DNA of 64,000 nt from Meridianimarinicoccus zhengii. Its GTDB lineage: Bacteria > Pseudomonadota > Alphaproteobacteria > Rhodobacterales > Rhodobacteraceae. Positions 37,011-46,510 of this stretch are shown here, piece by piece (the first letter of the stretch is position 1; the number at the start of each line of letters is the position of its first letter). The notes beneath the pieces are model-generated. The model was not told where the DNA came from, searched no databases, and saw nothing but the letters and a program-made list of their open reading frames with translations. Position numbers and translations under genes: made by a program. The stretch lies in NCBI RefSeq assembly GCF_003254465.1, contig NZ_QDFI01000007.1, forward strand, positions 1-64,000, given 5' to 3'.

Positions 37011-37883
37011 TCAGGCGTCGAGGTTCTTGCCGATCATCCGCATCAGGAAGATCGCAACGATATTGGCGAGGATGATAGCGATGACCCCCCCTGCACTGCC
37101 CATGCCCACGTCGTATTGCAGCAGCGAGGACACGTAGATCAGGTAGGTCAGGTTCGTGGTCGCCACGCCCGGCCCGCCATTCGTCGTCACCAGAATTTCT
37201 GCGAAGATCGACAGCAGGAAGATCGTTTGGATCAGGATCACGACGGTGATCGCGCGCGCGAGATGCGGCAGCATAATGTACCAGAACCGGTTGAACCAGC
37301 TCGCCCCGTCCATTTCCGCAGCTTCGAGCTGTTCCTGGTCGAGCGACTGGAACGCCGTCAGCAGGATCAGCGTGGCGAAGGGCAGCCATTGCCACGACAC
37401 GATCAGCACGATGGACAGGAGGGGGATAGAACTGAAGAAATCTATTGGCGCCGCACCGAGCGATTGCGCGATGTGCCCGAAAATCCCGTTCACCGGATTC
37501 ATGAACATGTTCTTCCAGACCAGCGCGCCCACGGTCGGCATGACGAAGAAAGGCGCGATCACCATGATCCGGATGAGTCCCTGCCCCCACATCGGCTGGT
37601 CCAGAAGCAGCGCGAACATGATGCCCCCGATCGTGGTGATCAGCAGAACCCCGCCCACAAGCACGAGCGTGTTGATCATCGCTGCGCTGAAGCTCGGGTC
37701 GGTCACGAACCAGCGGTAGTTTTCCCACCCCACGAACGGGTTATCGCCGGGGTTGAGCAGGTTGAACCGCAGGAACGAGAAATAGACCGTCATGCAGAGC
37801 GGGATAAGCATCCAGCCCAGAAGCAGAACCACGGCGGGCGATATCATCAGACGCGCGGCCGATCGTGAAGCTTTGGTTGCCAT
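37011..37883 (-). CDS. smoF: SmoF, polyol ABC permease (MalF-type)
   Basis: A 290-residue permease with six hydrophobic helices and the EAA loop EAAEMDGASWFNRFWYI (about residues 185-205). GGAGGAC precedes the ATG at 37881-37883. An intergenic hairpin separates it from smoE. Confidence 0.93.
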   Translation of the reverse strand: MATKASRSAARLMISPAVVLLLGWMLIPLCMTVYFSFLRFNLLNPGDNPFVGWENYRWFVTDPSFSAAMINTLVLVGGVLLITTIGGIMFALLLDQPMWGQGLIRIMVIAPFFVMPTVGALVWKNMFMNPVNGIFGHIAQSLGAAPIDFFSSIPLLSIVLIVSWQWLPFATLILLTAFQSLDQEQLEAAEMDGASWFNRFWYIMLPHLARAITVVILIQTIFLLSIFAEILVTTNGGPGVATTNLTYLIYVSSLLQYDVGMGSAGGVIAIILANIVAIFLMRMIGKNLDA

Positions 37884-37975
37884 GGTATCCGTCCTCCCAA
37901 CGTGCACCGGCACGAGCCACGGGGATCCTGCCCGGAGCGCGCGTTGAATGTCTGTGAATGCAAAGGGTCCGGGGC

Positions 37976-38006
37976 GTTCGGGCCGGCGCGATGCCCCGGC
38001 CCGAAC
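37976..38006 (-). repeat. Stem-loop between smoE and smoF
   Basis: Perfect 11-bp arms GTTCGGGCCGG (37976-37986) and CCGGCCCGAAC (37996-38006) with a nine-base loop lie 10 bases past the smoE stop. No T-run follows, so it may stabilise the abundant smoE message or attenuate downstream genes, as hairpins do after malE. Confidence 0.7.
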
Positions 38007-38016
38007 CCTGTGGCGG

Positions 38017-39339
38017 TTACTGGATGTAGCCGGCCTTCGTCATTTCGCGGACCGCGAAGCGCTGGCTGTTTTCCAGTGCCTGGTCCACGGTCTGCTGCCC
38101 AGCAAGGGCGGCGGCAATCTGCTGGCCGACATAGTTGCCGATTCCCTGGAATTCCGGGATCGCCACGAACTGGATGCCGGTATAGGGGACCGGATCACGG
38201 GTCGGGTTTGCCGGATCCGCGGCGAGGATCGAATTCTCGACCGTTTCCGCAAAGGGCGCCGCGGACAGATAGGCCTCGTTCGCATAGGTGGACTTGCGGG
38301 TGCCCGGAGGTGCCGCAACCCAGCCTTCGCGCTCGCCGACGAGTTCGATGTATTCCTTGGATGTCGCCCACGCGAGGAAATCCTTGGCCGCATCGGCATT
38401 GGTCGAGCTTGCGGGCACACCCAGCGCCCAGGCCCAGAACCAGCCCGTGCCGTTCTTCGTTTCCTGGTACGGTGCCTGGAAGAAATCGGTCCGGTCCGCG
38501 ACAGAGCTTTCGTTGGGATTGAAGATGTATCCCGCCGCCGAGGTCGCATCGACCCAGGTCGCACAGCGTCCATCGGCGAACAGCGCGCGGTTCTCGTTAT
38601 GCCCGTTCGACGACGCGCCCGGAGGGCCGTAGTTCTGCACGAGATCGACGTAGTAGTTGATCGCCGTGCGCCATTCTTCGCTATCGATCTGCGGCTGCCA
38701 GTCCATGTCGAACCAGCGGCCACCGAACGCGTTCACAAGCGGACCGACGAAGGCCATGTTCTCGCCCCAGCCTGCCTTGCCACGCTGGCAGGTGCCGAAC
38801 ACGCCGTTGTCCGGGTCGTGAAGCTGCGCGACCATCTCTTCGAACTGGGTGTAGGTGATCTGCTCGGTCGGCGCTTCGATCCCCGCGGCCTCGAACAGGT
38901 CCGTGCGGTAGAATGTGAAGGAGCTTTCCGCGTAGAACGGAACGGCGAACAGCGTTCCATCGGCCGACAGGCCATTGCGCACGGGTTCGTAGATATCCTC
39001 GAGATCGTAGTCCGGGTTGATCTCGGTCAGGTCGTCCAGCGCCACCAGCCAGTCACGTGCCCCCCAGATCGGGGCCTCGTAAGCGCCGATCGTGATGATG
39101 TCGAACGACCCGCCATTCGTCGCGATGTCGGTGGTGACCCGCTGGCGCAGGGTGTTCTCTTCGAGCACGACCCAGTTGAGCGTATGGCCCGTCGCCTCTT
39201 CCCACACCGGCGATAGCTTCTGCATGATGATCATGTCGGAGTTGTTCACCGTCGCGATGGTGAGTTCCGCTGCTGTCGCCGCACCGGCCGACGCAATGGA
39301 AAGCGCAGTTGCCCCGAGAAGGGCGCTCTTCAGGTTCAT
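38017..39339 (-). CDS. smoE: SmoE, polyol-binding periplasmic protein
   Basis: A 440-residue family 1 solute-binding protein with a signal peptide ending near TAAE (residue 24). It captures polyols (sorbitol or mannitol type) for SmoFGK. The length and EGWVAAPPGTRKSTY region fit the family. GGGAGGAA precedes the start. It is the first gene of the operon and has its own promoter and flanking operators. Confidence 0.92.
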   Translation of the reverse strand: MNLKSALLGATALSIASAGAATAAELTIATVNNSDMIIMQKLSPVWEEATGHTLNWVVLEENTLRQRVTTDIATNGGSFDIITIGAYEAPIWGARDWLVALDDLTEINPDYDLEDIYEPVRNGLSADGTLFAVPFYAESSFTFYRTDLFEAAGIEAPTEQITYTQFEEMVAQLHDPDNGVFGTCQRGKAGWGENMAFVGPLVNAFGGRWFDMDWQPQIDSEEWRTAINYYVDLVQNYGPPGASSNGHNENRALFADGRCATWVDATSAAGYIFNPNESSVADRTDFFQAPYQETKNGTGWFWAWALGVPASSTNADAAKDFLAWATSKEYIELVGEREGWVAAPPGTRKSTYANEAYLSAAPFAETVENSILAADPANPTRDPVPYTGIQFVAIPEFQGIGNYVGQQIAAALAGQQTVDQALENSQRFAVREMTKAGYIQ

Positions 39340-39351
39340 GGTATTCCTCCC

Positions 39352-39427
39352 GTTACGCGCTTAAATTCGCAGCGCCAGAAAAACCCAGACCTGCCCCACA
39401 GTCAACAAATTTCTTTACGCGCGCAAA
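39352..39427 (-). promoter_or_regulatory. smoE promoter flanked by two LacI-type operators
   Basis: On the minus strand TTGACT (39405-39400), a 17-base spacer and TTTTCT (39382-39377) form the promoter. TTTGCGCGCGTAAA (39427-39414) lies upstream of the -35 and TTTAAGCGCGTAAC (39365-39352) lies near +5 to +18. Both share the TT-CGCG-AA core with a third copy before the LacI gene at 40576-40589. Two sites flanking a promoter suit looping repression. Confidence 0.6.
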
Positions 39428-39436
39428 CATTATTTT

Positions 39437-40480
39437 TCACGCGGAGAGACGCAGCACAAGCCGCGCGGGAAAAAGCGTCTCCGTCCGTCCGCCAGCCTGG
39501 GTGCCCGGAACCTCCCCCCGTTCGATCAGTTCGAACAGCGTGTCCACCCCGCGATTCGATACAAGGACGAAATCGTGGCCGACCGTGGTCAGCGACGGGC
39601 AGGTGAACCGCGCATAGGGGTGGTCGTCATGGGACGCAACGCGCAGCGCGCAGCCCGGCCCGCGCCCGACCCGGTACCCCTTTTCGTAGCACGCCGCGAG
39701 CAGCCCGATCGCCAGACGGTCGTTGCTGCACAGGATCGTATCGGTGGGCAGCGCGCGCTCGTTCAAGGCACGCATCGCGCCCTGGTATCCGATCTCTTCG
39801 CTCACCCAGCCCTCGCCGCGCACACGATGGATCATGGGTTCAAGCCCGTGGCTTTCCATGACCGAGATGTAGGCGTTGCGGCGACTCAGGGAGTTCGGGT
39901 TCTTCGGGTTCTCCATCTCGAAGAAAACGGGCGGCTCCCCGGTGCGCAGCAGGTAGTCTACGCTCTGGTTGACGAAGCTGTTGTTGTCCGACCCCACGAA
40001 GGCATGGCCCACCCCGTCGATGTTCCGGTCCAGCAGAACTGTCGGAACTTCTTCGCAGAATCGCACCAGGTGCTCCACGTCCGAATGCCGTCCGAGCGGC
40101 GCCAGAATCACACCGGCGGGCCGCAGCGACCGAAGGCTGTCAAGGATCTCCCGCTCGATCTCGCGCTCGCCATGGGCGCTGAACAACGACGGTCGGAACC
40201 CCGCCTCGATGCAGCGCCGTTCGATGTTGCGCGCCATTTCCGCGAAGGTAGGGTCGGCCAGGTACGGAACGACGATCCCGACATTCTTGGTCAGACGGCG
40301 GTTCTGGTTCATGGCAAAGATGTTTGGGCGATAGTCGTAGCTTTCCAGCGCCTCCTCGATGCGCTGCCGGGTGGATTGCCGGACGCTTTCGGGGTCGTTG
40401 AAATACTTCGACACGGTCGGACGGGAGATCCCGCTGACGGCTGCGAACTCTTCCATGTTTCGGATTTTCTGGCTTTCCAT
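39437..40480 (-). CDS. LacI-family regulator of the polyol genes
   Basis: A 347-residue repressor. The helix-turn-helix is at about 8-28 (MEEFAAVSGISRPTVSKYF), followed by a periplasmic-binding-protein-like effector domain. It lies between smoE and the divergent kinase gene, and matching sites stand at both sides. GGAGGG precedes the ATG at 40478-40480; an ATG at 40540 would add 20 residues. The effector is probably a polyol or sugar phosphate. Confidence 0.88.
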   Translation of the reverse strand: MESQKIRNMEEFAAVSGISRPTVSKYFNDPESVRQSTRQRIEEALESYDYRPNIFAMNQNRRLTKNVGIVVPYLADPTFAEMARNIERRCIEAGFRPSLFSAHGEREIEREILDSLRSLRPAGVILAPLGRHSDVEHLVRFCEEVPTVLLDRNIDGVGHAFVGSDNNSFVNQSVDYLLRTGEPPVFFEMENPKNPNSLSRRNAYISVMESHGLEPMIHRVRGEGWVSEEIGYQGAMRALNERALPTDTILCSNDRLAIGLLAACYEKGYRVGRGPGCALRVASHDDHPYARFTCPSLTTVGHDFVLVSNRGVDTLFELIERGEVPGTQAGGRTETLFPARLVLRLSA

Positions 40481-40575
40481 CCCACCCTCCGGCGCATCTG
40501 CATGTGCGCCAGCACCTCTTGCCTCGTACCGATCGGCCATGACCGGCGCGATCCTCCAGGACCTCTTGCAGTATC

Positions 40576-40589
40576 TTATCGCGCGAAAA
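40576..40589. promoter_or_regulatory. Third LacI-type operator copy
   Basis: TTATCGCGCGAAAA matches the two smoE sites at 11 of 14 positions and lies in the divergent spacer of the regulator and the kinase gene. TTGACA at 40598-40603 lies just beyond it. Confidence 0.5.
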
Positions 40590-40687
40590 GTATTCATTGA
40601 CAGTAAAAAGAGCCGATGGCATCGGTCAAGAGCGTGTTTTTCGGGCAACGGCGCCCGTGCGCAGCGGCGGGAGGCCTGCGGAAACCG

Positions 40688-41638
40688 ATGCAGAAGATCG
40701 TTGTGATGGGCGAGATCCTGGCCGAGATCATGGCCGACACCATCGGGGCCGGGTTTACCGAACCCGTGGCGCTGACCGGGCCGTTTCCATCGGGTGCGCC
40801 CGCGATCTTCGCAGCGCAGGCCGCGCGAACAGGCCAGCCGGCGGCCATCGTGTCCGCGGTGGGGGACGACGATTTCGGGCGGGTCAACCTGGACCGGCTC
40901 CGGCGCGACGGGGTGGATTGCAGCGCGGTCCGGGTCGATCCAGACCGGCCGACCGGCAGCGCGTTCGTGCGCTACCGCGCCGATGGCGGGCGCGATTTCG
41001 TGTTCAACATCCGCCACAGCGCGTGCGGGACCATCAGCGACACACCCGCGGTGCAAGCCGTTCTCGATGCGGCCGACCACCTTCATGTCATGGGATCGTC
41101 CCTGTCGAGCCCGGATTTCATCGCCCGCAACATCGCTGCCGCCGAGGCCGTGAAGTCGCGCGGCGGCACGGTGTCCTTCGATCCCAACCTGCGCAAGGAA
41201 GTGCTGGACGCGCCCGGCCTGAAGGACGCCATGGCGCACGTTCTCGGGTTGACCGACCTGTTCCTGCCCAGCGGCGCGGAACTGACGTTGCTGACCCGCA
41301 CGGACGATCCCGCGGCGGCGCCGGACGAGTTGCTGGACCGGGGGATTCGCGCCATCGTCCACAAGCGCGGCGCCGATGGCGCGCGATATCACGACCGTAC
41401 CAGCACGATCGACGTCCCCGCCTTTCCGGCGACCGAGATCGACCCCACCGGCGCGGGCGACTGTTTCGGGGCGGCATTCGTCGCCTTGTGGCTGCGCGGC
41501 ACCGACACGCGCTCGGCGCTGACCCTCGCCGCCGCCGCCGGCGCCTGCGCCGTGCAGCATCGCGGCCCGATGGAGGGCATCAAGGATCTGGACGCCCTGC
41601 GCGCCTTTGCCACGAGCCATGGAGCAGACATCCGATGA
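40688..41638 (+). CDS. PfkB-family sugar kinase (probable tagatose/fructose kinase)
   Basis: A 316-residue ribokinase-family kinase. The C-terminal signature DPTGAGDCFGAAF (about residues 255-268) holds the catalytic Asp and anion hole. The N-terminal substrate site is partly PSGAPAIFAAQAAR. Its stop overlaps the GatZ-like gene start (ATGA). With SmoS and the GatZ-like product it would fit a D-tagatose kinase, but fructokinase is equally possible. I start at 40688 (MQKIVVMGE) because upstream codons are not conserved-looking. Confidence 0.82.
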   Translation: MQKIVVMGEILAEIMADTIGAGFTEPVALTGPFPSGAPAIFAAQAARTGQPAAIVSAVGDDDFGRVNLDRLRRDGVDCSAVRVDPDRPTGSAFVRYRADGGRDFVFNIRHSACGTISDTPAVQAVLDAADHLHVMGSSLSSPDFIARNIAAAEAVKSRGGTVSFDPNLRKEVLDAPGLKDAMAHVLGLTDLFLPSGAELTLLTRTDDPAAAPDELLDRGIRAIVHKRGADGARYHDRTSTIDVPAFPATEIDPTGAGDCFGAAFVALWLRGTDTRSALTLAAAAGACAVQHRGPMEGIKDLDALRAFATSHGADIR

Positions 41639-42897
41639 CCCATCCCTTGCTCGGTATCCCAGCCGACCAACAAGTCGGGCGCACCCGCGGCATCACCTCG
41701 GTCTGTTCGGCCCATCCGCTGGTGATCGAGGCGGCGCTGGCCCTTGGGCGCGACCGCGACCGCCCCGTGCTGATCGAGGCGACCTGCAATCAGGTCAACC
41801 AGGACGGCGGCTATACCGGGATGACCCCCGCCGCGTTCCGCGACTTCGTCGAAGCCATCGCGGCGCGCGTGGGGTATGACCCGGCCCGCATCATCCTTGG
41901 CGGCGATCATCTTGGCCCCAACCCATGGAAGCATCTTGCGGCCGACGCCGCCATGGCGAAGGCCGAGGCGATGATCGCCGCCTATGCCGCGGCCGGGTTC
42001 ACGAAGCTGCATCTCGACACGTCGATGGGCTGCGCGGGCGAACCCGTGGCCCTGCCCGACGAGACAACAGCCAGCCGTGCCGCAAGGCTGGTGGCGGTAG
42101 CAGAGACGCTGGCGGCGGGGCCGCTGCGGCCAGTCTATGTCATCGGGACGGAGGTGCCTGTGCCCGGCGGGGCGACGGGCGGGTTGGACCATATGGAAGT
42201 GACAGCGCCGGATGCGCCCATGCGGACCCACGCAGTGCATCGTGAGGCGTTTGACGCGCTGGGTCTGCGCGACGCCTTCGGTCGCGTCATCGCCCTCGTG
42301 GTGCAGCCGGGCGTCGAATTCGGCCATGACGGCGTGATCCAGTTCGACCCGGCGCGCGCGGCAAACCTGTCTGCGGCACTTGGCACCCTGCCCGGCATCG
42401 TGTTCGAAGCGCATTCCACCGACTACCAGACCGGCCCCGCGCTGACGGCCCTGGTGCAGAACGGTTTCGCCATCCTCAAGGTCGGGCCGTGGCTCACCTT
42501 CGCGCTGCGCGAGGCGCTTTACGGACTCGACGCGGTGGCGGACGTGCTGGACGGCCATCCGCCGAAGGGGCGGTTGATGGCAGCGATGGAGGCAGCGATG
42601 CAGGCGGACCCTGCCCATTGGCGCAGCCACTATACCGGCTCGGACCGTGAACAGTGGCTGCTGCGCCATTTCAGCCTGTCGGACCGTATCCGGTATTACT
42701 GGCCGTCCGGCACGGCACAGGCGGCGGTCGGGGAACTGCTGGCCCGGCTTGGCGACACGCCGGTCCCTGCGCCGCTCGCGGCGCAGTTCCTGCCCGCGGC
42801 ATCGGTGACGGAGGCCCTGCCCGCCCATGAATTGATTGTGCAAGCCGTCGCCGGGGTGCTCGACATATATGACACGGCCTGCGCCCCGCCCCGGTAG
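41635..42897 (+). CDS. GatZ/KbaZ-family protein (probable tagatose-6-phosphate epimerase)
   Basis: A 420-residue GatZ/KbaZ protein with motifs EATCNQVNQDGGYTGMTP, LGGDHLGPNPW and HLDTSMGCAGEP. In enterics GatZ is described as a non-catalytic partner of the aldolase GatY, but no gatY/kbaY is here. A GatZ homologue in Agrobacterium acts as D-tagatose 6-phosphate 4-epimerase, giving fructose 6-phosphate, which fits this kinase neighbour. The role is inference from context. Confidence 0.85.
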   Translation: MTHPLLGIPADQQVGRTRGITSVCSAHPLVIEAALALGRDRDRPVLIEATCNQVNQDGGYTGMTPAAFRDFVEAIAARVGYDPARIILGGDHLGPNPWKHLAADAAMAKAEAMIAAYAAAGFTKLHLDTSMGCAGEPVALPDETTASRAARLVAVAETLAAGPLRPVYVIGTEVPVPGGATGGLDHMEVTAPDAPMRTHAVHREAFDALGLRDAFGRVIALVVQPGVEFGHDGVIQFDPARAANLSAALGTLPGIVFEAHSTDYQTGPALTALVQNGFAILKVGPWLTFALREALYGLDAVADVLDGHPPKGRLMAAMEAAMQADPAHWRSHYTGSDREQWLLRHFSLSDRIRYYWPSGTAQAAVGELLARLGDTPVPAPLAAQFLPAASVTEALPAHELIVQAVAGVLDIYDTACAPPR

Positions 42898-42906
42898 CCG
42901 CTGCCG

Positions 42907-43575
42907 TCAGGTTCCGGTGGCGGAATCCGTTTTCGTGATCGGGGCGATGTGAAGGTCCGCGGCCGCGCTGAGGGCCAGAACGGTCCTGGCATTCGCCAGG
43001 TCGTTCCCTCGCGCGCGGGTGGCCGCCGCTTCGGGTGAAAGCCCATAGGACAGCCAGCGCTCGATCAGCCGTTCCTCCAGCACCGCGATCGGGGGCGCGA
43101 TCATCACGGTCGCATCGAAGATGTCGCGCAGATCTGCCCATGCCCCGTCGCGCAGCAGCAGGTAATTTCCCTCGGCCACCACGATTTCGGTGTCTGCCCG
43201 CAAGAACCCTGCATCGGGCACCGTGCTGTCGGCGGCCCGGTCGAACAGGGGATAGCGCAGATCGCCGGCTTCGTGCCTGATCCGCCGCACCAGTGCCACG
43301 AAGCCTGCGGCATCGAACGTGTCGGGCGCGCCCTTGACCGCGCGCAACCCGCGCGCGTCCAGCGTGGCGTTATCGAGATGATAGCCATCCATCGGCAATA
43401 GCGCCGCCGCCCCGTCACCCCGCCGGTCGTTCAGCGCGGCCACGACCCGGTCCGCCAGCGTCGACTTGCCGGAGCCGGGCGGCCCGGCGATCCCGATCAT
43501 GATCCGCCCGTCTGGGTGCGGCAGCCCGTCGATCAGCGCCAGCACCGCGGCGACATGGTCGTTCAGATCGTGCAT
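42907..43575 (-). CDS. frcK: FrcK-like P-loop kinase
   Basis: A 222-residue uridine-kinase/panK-like P-loop protein with Walker A GPPGSGKSTL (about residues 33-42), PMDGYHLDN, and VVAEGNYLLL. It follows frcBCA as frcK does in Sinorhizobium. Start is ATG 43573-43575, or a GTG two codons upstream that overlaps the frcA stop (GTGA). It may phosphorylate the imported sugar; this is untested for the family in general. Confidence 0.82.
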   Translation of the reverse strand: MHDLNDHVAAVLALIDGLPHPDGRIMIGIAGPPGSGKSTLADRVVAALNDRRGDGAAALLPMDGYHLDNATLDARGLRAVKGAPDTFDAAGFVALVRRIRHEAGDLRYPLFDRAADSTVPDAGFLRADTEIVVAEGNYLLLRDGAWADLRDIFDATVMIAPPIAVLEERLIERWLSYGLSPEAAATRARGNDLANARTVLALSAAADLHIAPITKTDSATGT

Positions 43576-43577
43576 GG

Positions 43578-44360
43578 TCACGCCGCCGTCGTCAGGTCGT
43601 CGGGCCGCATCGCGCCCGTCATCAGGGCCACGGCGTCGGACATGGTCACCTCGCCCGGTTTCAGCACGCAAAGCCGCCGCCCCAGCCGGTGCACATGGAT
43701 GCGGTCGGCCACTTCGAACACATGGGGCATGTTGTGACTGATGAGAATGATCGGCACGCCGCGGTCGCGCACTCGCCCGATCAGGTCCAGCACCTTGCGG
43801 CTTTCCTTGACCCCGAGCGCTGCGGTCGGTTCGTCAAGGATGATGACCCGCGACCCGAACGCCGCGGCGCGCGCCACCGCCACGCCCTGCCGCTGGCCGC
43901 CCGACAGGGTTTCCACGGTCTGGTCGATGTTCTGGATCGTCATCAGCCCCAGTTCCGACAGCTTATCGCGGGCGATGCGGCGCATCGCGGCCTTGTCGAG
44001 TTGCCAAAGCCAGCGTCCCATGAAGCCGTCCTTGCGGATTTCGCGGCCCATGAACATGTTGTCGGCGATGGACAGCGCAGGCGACATGGCAAGCGTCTGG
44101 TAGACGGTCTCGATCCCGCGCTGACGGGCTTCGATGGGGGACGCGAACTCGACCCGCGTGCCATCCAGCGTGATTTCGCCCTCGTCGGGCTGAATGGCCC
44201 CAGACAGCGCCTTGATCATGGTGGACTTGCCCGCACCGTTATCGCCGATCACGGCCTGGATCTCGCCCGGGTACAGGTCGAAGTCGCACCGGTCGAGCGC
44301 GGTGACACGGCCATAGCGCTTCACCAGCCCGCGGGCCGACAGGATGGGTTCGGTAGTCAC
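43578..44360 (-). CDS. frcA: FrcA, sugar ABC transporter ATPase
   Basis: A 260-residue single-domain ATPase of the ribose/fructose class. Walker A is GDNGAGKST, the signature LSGGQRQGVAVARA, Walker B RVIILDEPTAALG and the switch ISHNM. It uses a GTG start that overlaps the permease stop by four bases. Single rather than duplicated nucleotide-binding domains match FrcA. Confidence 0.9.
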   Translation of the reverse strand: MTTEPILSARGLVKRYGRVTALDRCDFDLYPGEIQAVIGDNGAGKSTMIKALSGAIQPDEGEITLDGTRVEFASPIEARQRGIETVYQTLAMSPALSIADNMFMGREIRKDGFMGRWLWQLDKAAMRRIARDKLSELGLMTIQNIDQTVETLSGGQRQGVAVARAAAFGSRVIILDEPTAALGVKESRKVLDLIGRVRDRGVPIILISHNMPHVFEVADRIHVHRLGRRLCVLKPGEVTMSDAVALMTGAMRPDDLTTAA

Positions 44361-45418
44361 AGGCTCGCCCTCCTGATGCGCTGATCGACGGACACCGCGG
44401 CAATGATCAGAACACCGATCAACAGGTAGGTCCATTGCACGTCGGCACCCAATAGCCGCAGTCCCAGCGTGAATACGCCGACGATCAGCGCGCCGAAAAG
44501 CGTGCCTGCGACGGAGCCACGTCCGCCGAACAGGGAAATGCCCCCGATGACCACGGCGGTGATGGATTCGATGTTGGCCAGTTGCCCCGCCTGCGGCGAC
44601 ACCGACCCGATGCGCCCGATCAGGGCCCAGCCCGCGAAGGCGCAGATCAGCCCGGCCAGCGCATAGACGGAAATCAGCGTGCGCCGCACGTTGACGCCCG
44701 ACAATTCGGCCGCCTGCGGATCGTCCCCCACGGCATAGACATGCCGCCCCCACGCCGTCTGGCCGAGCGCATAGGACAACGCCGCCACCAGGACCAGCAG
44801 CAGGATCACGCCATAGGTGAAGACGGCGCCGCCGATTTCGATGGTATTGCCGAAGAACTGCAGCAGCGGTGCCTGTTCGGCGATATCCTGGCTCCGGATC
44901 ACCTCGGATCCGGAATAGAGAAAGTTGGCTGCCAGCACGATCTGCCACATGCCCAGCGTGACGATGAACGGCGGCAGTTTCCAGAACGCGACAAGGTAGC
45001 CGCTGATCGTTCCGCAAATCAGGCCGCAGACCAGACCACAAAGCACGCCGACCGCGGGCGGAAGCCCCAGGTCGAAGGTGAACTTGCCCATGACGACCGA
45101 CGACAGGATCATGACCGCACCAACCGACAGGTCGATCCCCGCGGTCAGGATGACCAGCGATTGCGCTGACGCGACGATGCCGATGATCGCCACCTGTTGC
45201 AGGATCAGCGTCAGTGCGAAGGGCGAAAAGAACCGCTCGCCCAGCAGCAGCCCGAAGATCGCGATGGCCGCCAGCAGCACCACAAGCGGCACGATGGCGG
45301 GCGAGACATAAAGAAGGTTGGCGATCCTGCCCTTCAGGCCGGTGGGGCCGGCGAAGGATGCGACCGCCTCATCCTCGGGGGGTGCCGCTTCGGTATCGGT
45401 GCGCGTTGCGTCCTGCAT
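44357..45418 (-). CDS. frcC: FrcC, sugar ABC permease
   Basis: A 353-residue RbsC-like permease with about ten hydrophobic helices. Family motifs are LTAGIDLSVG, LGMWQIV, YAVGDDPQAAELSGVNV and SITAVVIGGISLFGGRGS. GGAGGTC lies before the ATG at 45416-45418. Confidence 0.92.
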   Translation of the reverse strand: MQDATRTDTEAAPPEDEAVASFAGPTGLKGRIANLLYVSPAIVPLVVLLAAIAIFGLLLGERFFSPFALTLILQQVAIIGIVASAQSLVILTAGIDLSVGAVMILSSVVMGKFTFDLGLPPAVGVLCGLVCGLICGTISGYLVAFWKLPPFIVTLGMWQIVLAANFLYSGSEVIRSQDIAEQAPLLQFFGNTIEIGGAVFTYGVILLLVLVAALSYALGQTAWGRHVYAVGDDPQAAELSGVNVRRTLISVYALAGLICAFAGWALIGRIGSVSPQAGQLANIESITAVVIGGISLFGGRGSVAGTLFGALIVGVFTLGLRLLGADVQWTYLLIGVLIIAAVSVDQRIRRASL

Positions 45419-45459
45419 GTCGACCTCCGTTCCGGAAAGGGGATGGGCGCGTGAACGGG

Positions 45460-45488
45460 AACCGGCCCGGGACAAGCCCGGACCGGTT
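45460..45488 (-). repeat. Stem-loop between frcB and frcC
   Basis: AACCGG-C-CCGGG (45460-45471) pairs with CCCGG-A-CCGGTT (45477-45488), an 11-bp stem with one mismatch and a five-base loop, eight bases past the frcB stop. It mirrors the hairpin after smoE. Confidence 0.62.
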
Positions 45489-45496
45489 GCACCGGT

Positions 45497-46510
45497 TCAG
45501 CCCCAGCAGCGTGCGAGACCCTCTTCGACACTCAACTGCTCCATGCCGTCCACGGGAGACGCGGTGACAAGACCGACGCCGGTGTCGAAGAACGCCTTGC
45601 CCTCGGTGGCCTCCGGCTTCTCGCCGGTCGCGGCGTAATTCGCGACCGCCTCCACACCCAATGCGGCCATGTCGAGCGGGTATTGTTGCGCGGTCGCGCC
45701 GATCACGCCCTCGGCCACATCCTCCACACCGGGGCAGCCGCCATCCACCGACACGATCAGCACGTCATCCTGCATGCCAAAGGATCGCAGCGCCTCGTAG
45801 GCCCCGGCTGCTGCGGGTTCGTTGATCGTGTAGACCACGTTGATGGACTGGTCGATCGCCAGCAGGTTCTCCATCCCTTCGCGCCCGCCTTCCGCGTTGC
45901 CGCCGGACAGTTCGTGCCCGACGATGCGCGGGTCTTCCTCGTCGCCCCAGCGGTTTGCATCGCCAATGTCCACGCCGAATCCCGTTAGGAAACCCTGGTT
46001 GCGCAGGACGCCCACTGTCGGCTGGCTGACATTGATGTTCAGAAGGCCGATACGCGCGTCCGACGTGTCGCCCATGGTCTTCGCCGCCCATTCGCCGATC
46101 AGGCGCCCGGCTTCGAAATTGTCCGTGGCGAAGGTCATGTCGGCGGCATCAATCGGGTCGAGCGGCGTGTCGAGCGCGATTACGAGCATGCCTGCATCGC
46201 GTGCCTGCTGCACGGACCCGGTGATCGCCTTGGTGTCGGATGCCACCAGCAGGATGCCATCGACCTCCGCCGCCATGCAGGTTTCGATCGCGGCCACCTG
46301 CGTTTCATGATCGCCGTCGAACTTGCCGGCGAAGGACCGCAGCTCCACGCCCAGTTCCGCCGCCTTGGCAAAGGCGCCTTCGGCCATCTTGACGAAAAAG
46401 GGGTTTGTCGCGTCCTTCGTGATCAGGCAGACACTGCCTTCGGCTGCTGCAGTGCCCGCAAGGGCCGTCGTCGCCACGAGGCCCAGAGCACCCGCTTTAA
46501 GTCCGTTCAT
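45497..46510 (-). CDS. frcB: FrcB, sugar-binding periplasmic protein
   Basis: A 337-residue family 2 (RbsB-like) binding protein with a signal peptide ending near TAAAE (residue 24). Motifs include [16 protein letters not shown] at the front and [12 protein letters not shown] and [11 protein letters not shown] later. Gene order frcB-C-A-K matches the fructose importer of rhizobia, so fructose is the leading ligand; mannose or ribose are alternatives. Confidence 0.92.
   Translation of the reverse strand: MNGLKAGALGLVATTALAGTAAAEGSVCLITKDATNPFFVKMAEGAFAKAAELGVELRSFAGKFDGDHETQVAAIETCMAAEVDGILLVASDTKAITGSVQQARDAGMLVIALDTPLDPIDAADMTFATDNFEAGRLIGEWAAKTMGDTSDARIGLLNINVSQPTVGVLRNQGFLTGFGVDIGDANRWGDEEDPRIVGHELSGGNAEGGREGMENLLAIDQSINVVYTINEPAAAGAYEALRSFGMQDDVLIVSVDGGCPGVEDVAEGVIGATAQQYPLDMAALGVEAVANYAATGEKPEATEGKAFFDTGVGLVTASPVDGMEQLSVEEGLARCWG

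Noticed and set aside
37011-37913. Start of smoF at the first in-frame Met (37913)
   Set aside because: The extra ten residues precede a better ribosome-binding site and the usual MATK-like start at 37883.
41635-42897. Catalytic tagatose-bisphosphate aldolase
   Set aside because: GatZ-type proteins lack the aldolase active site and no GatY/KbaY partner is in the window.
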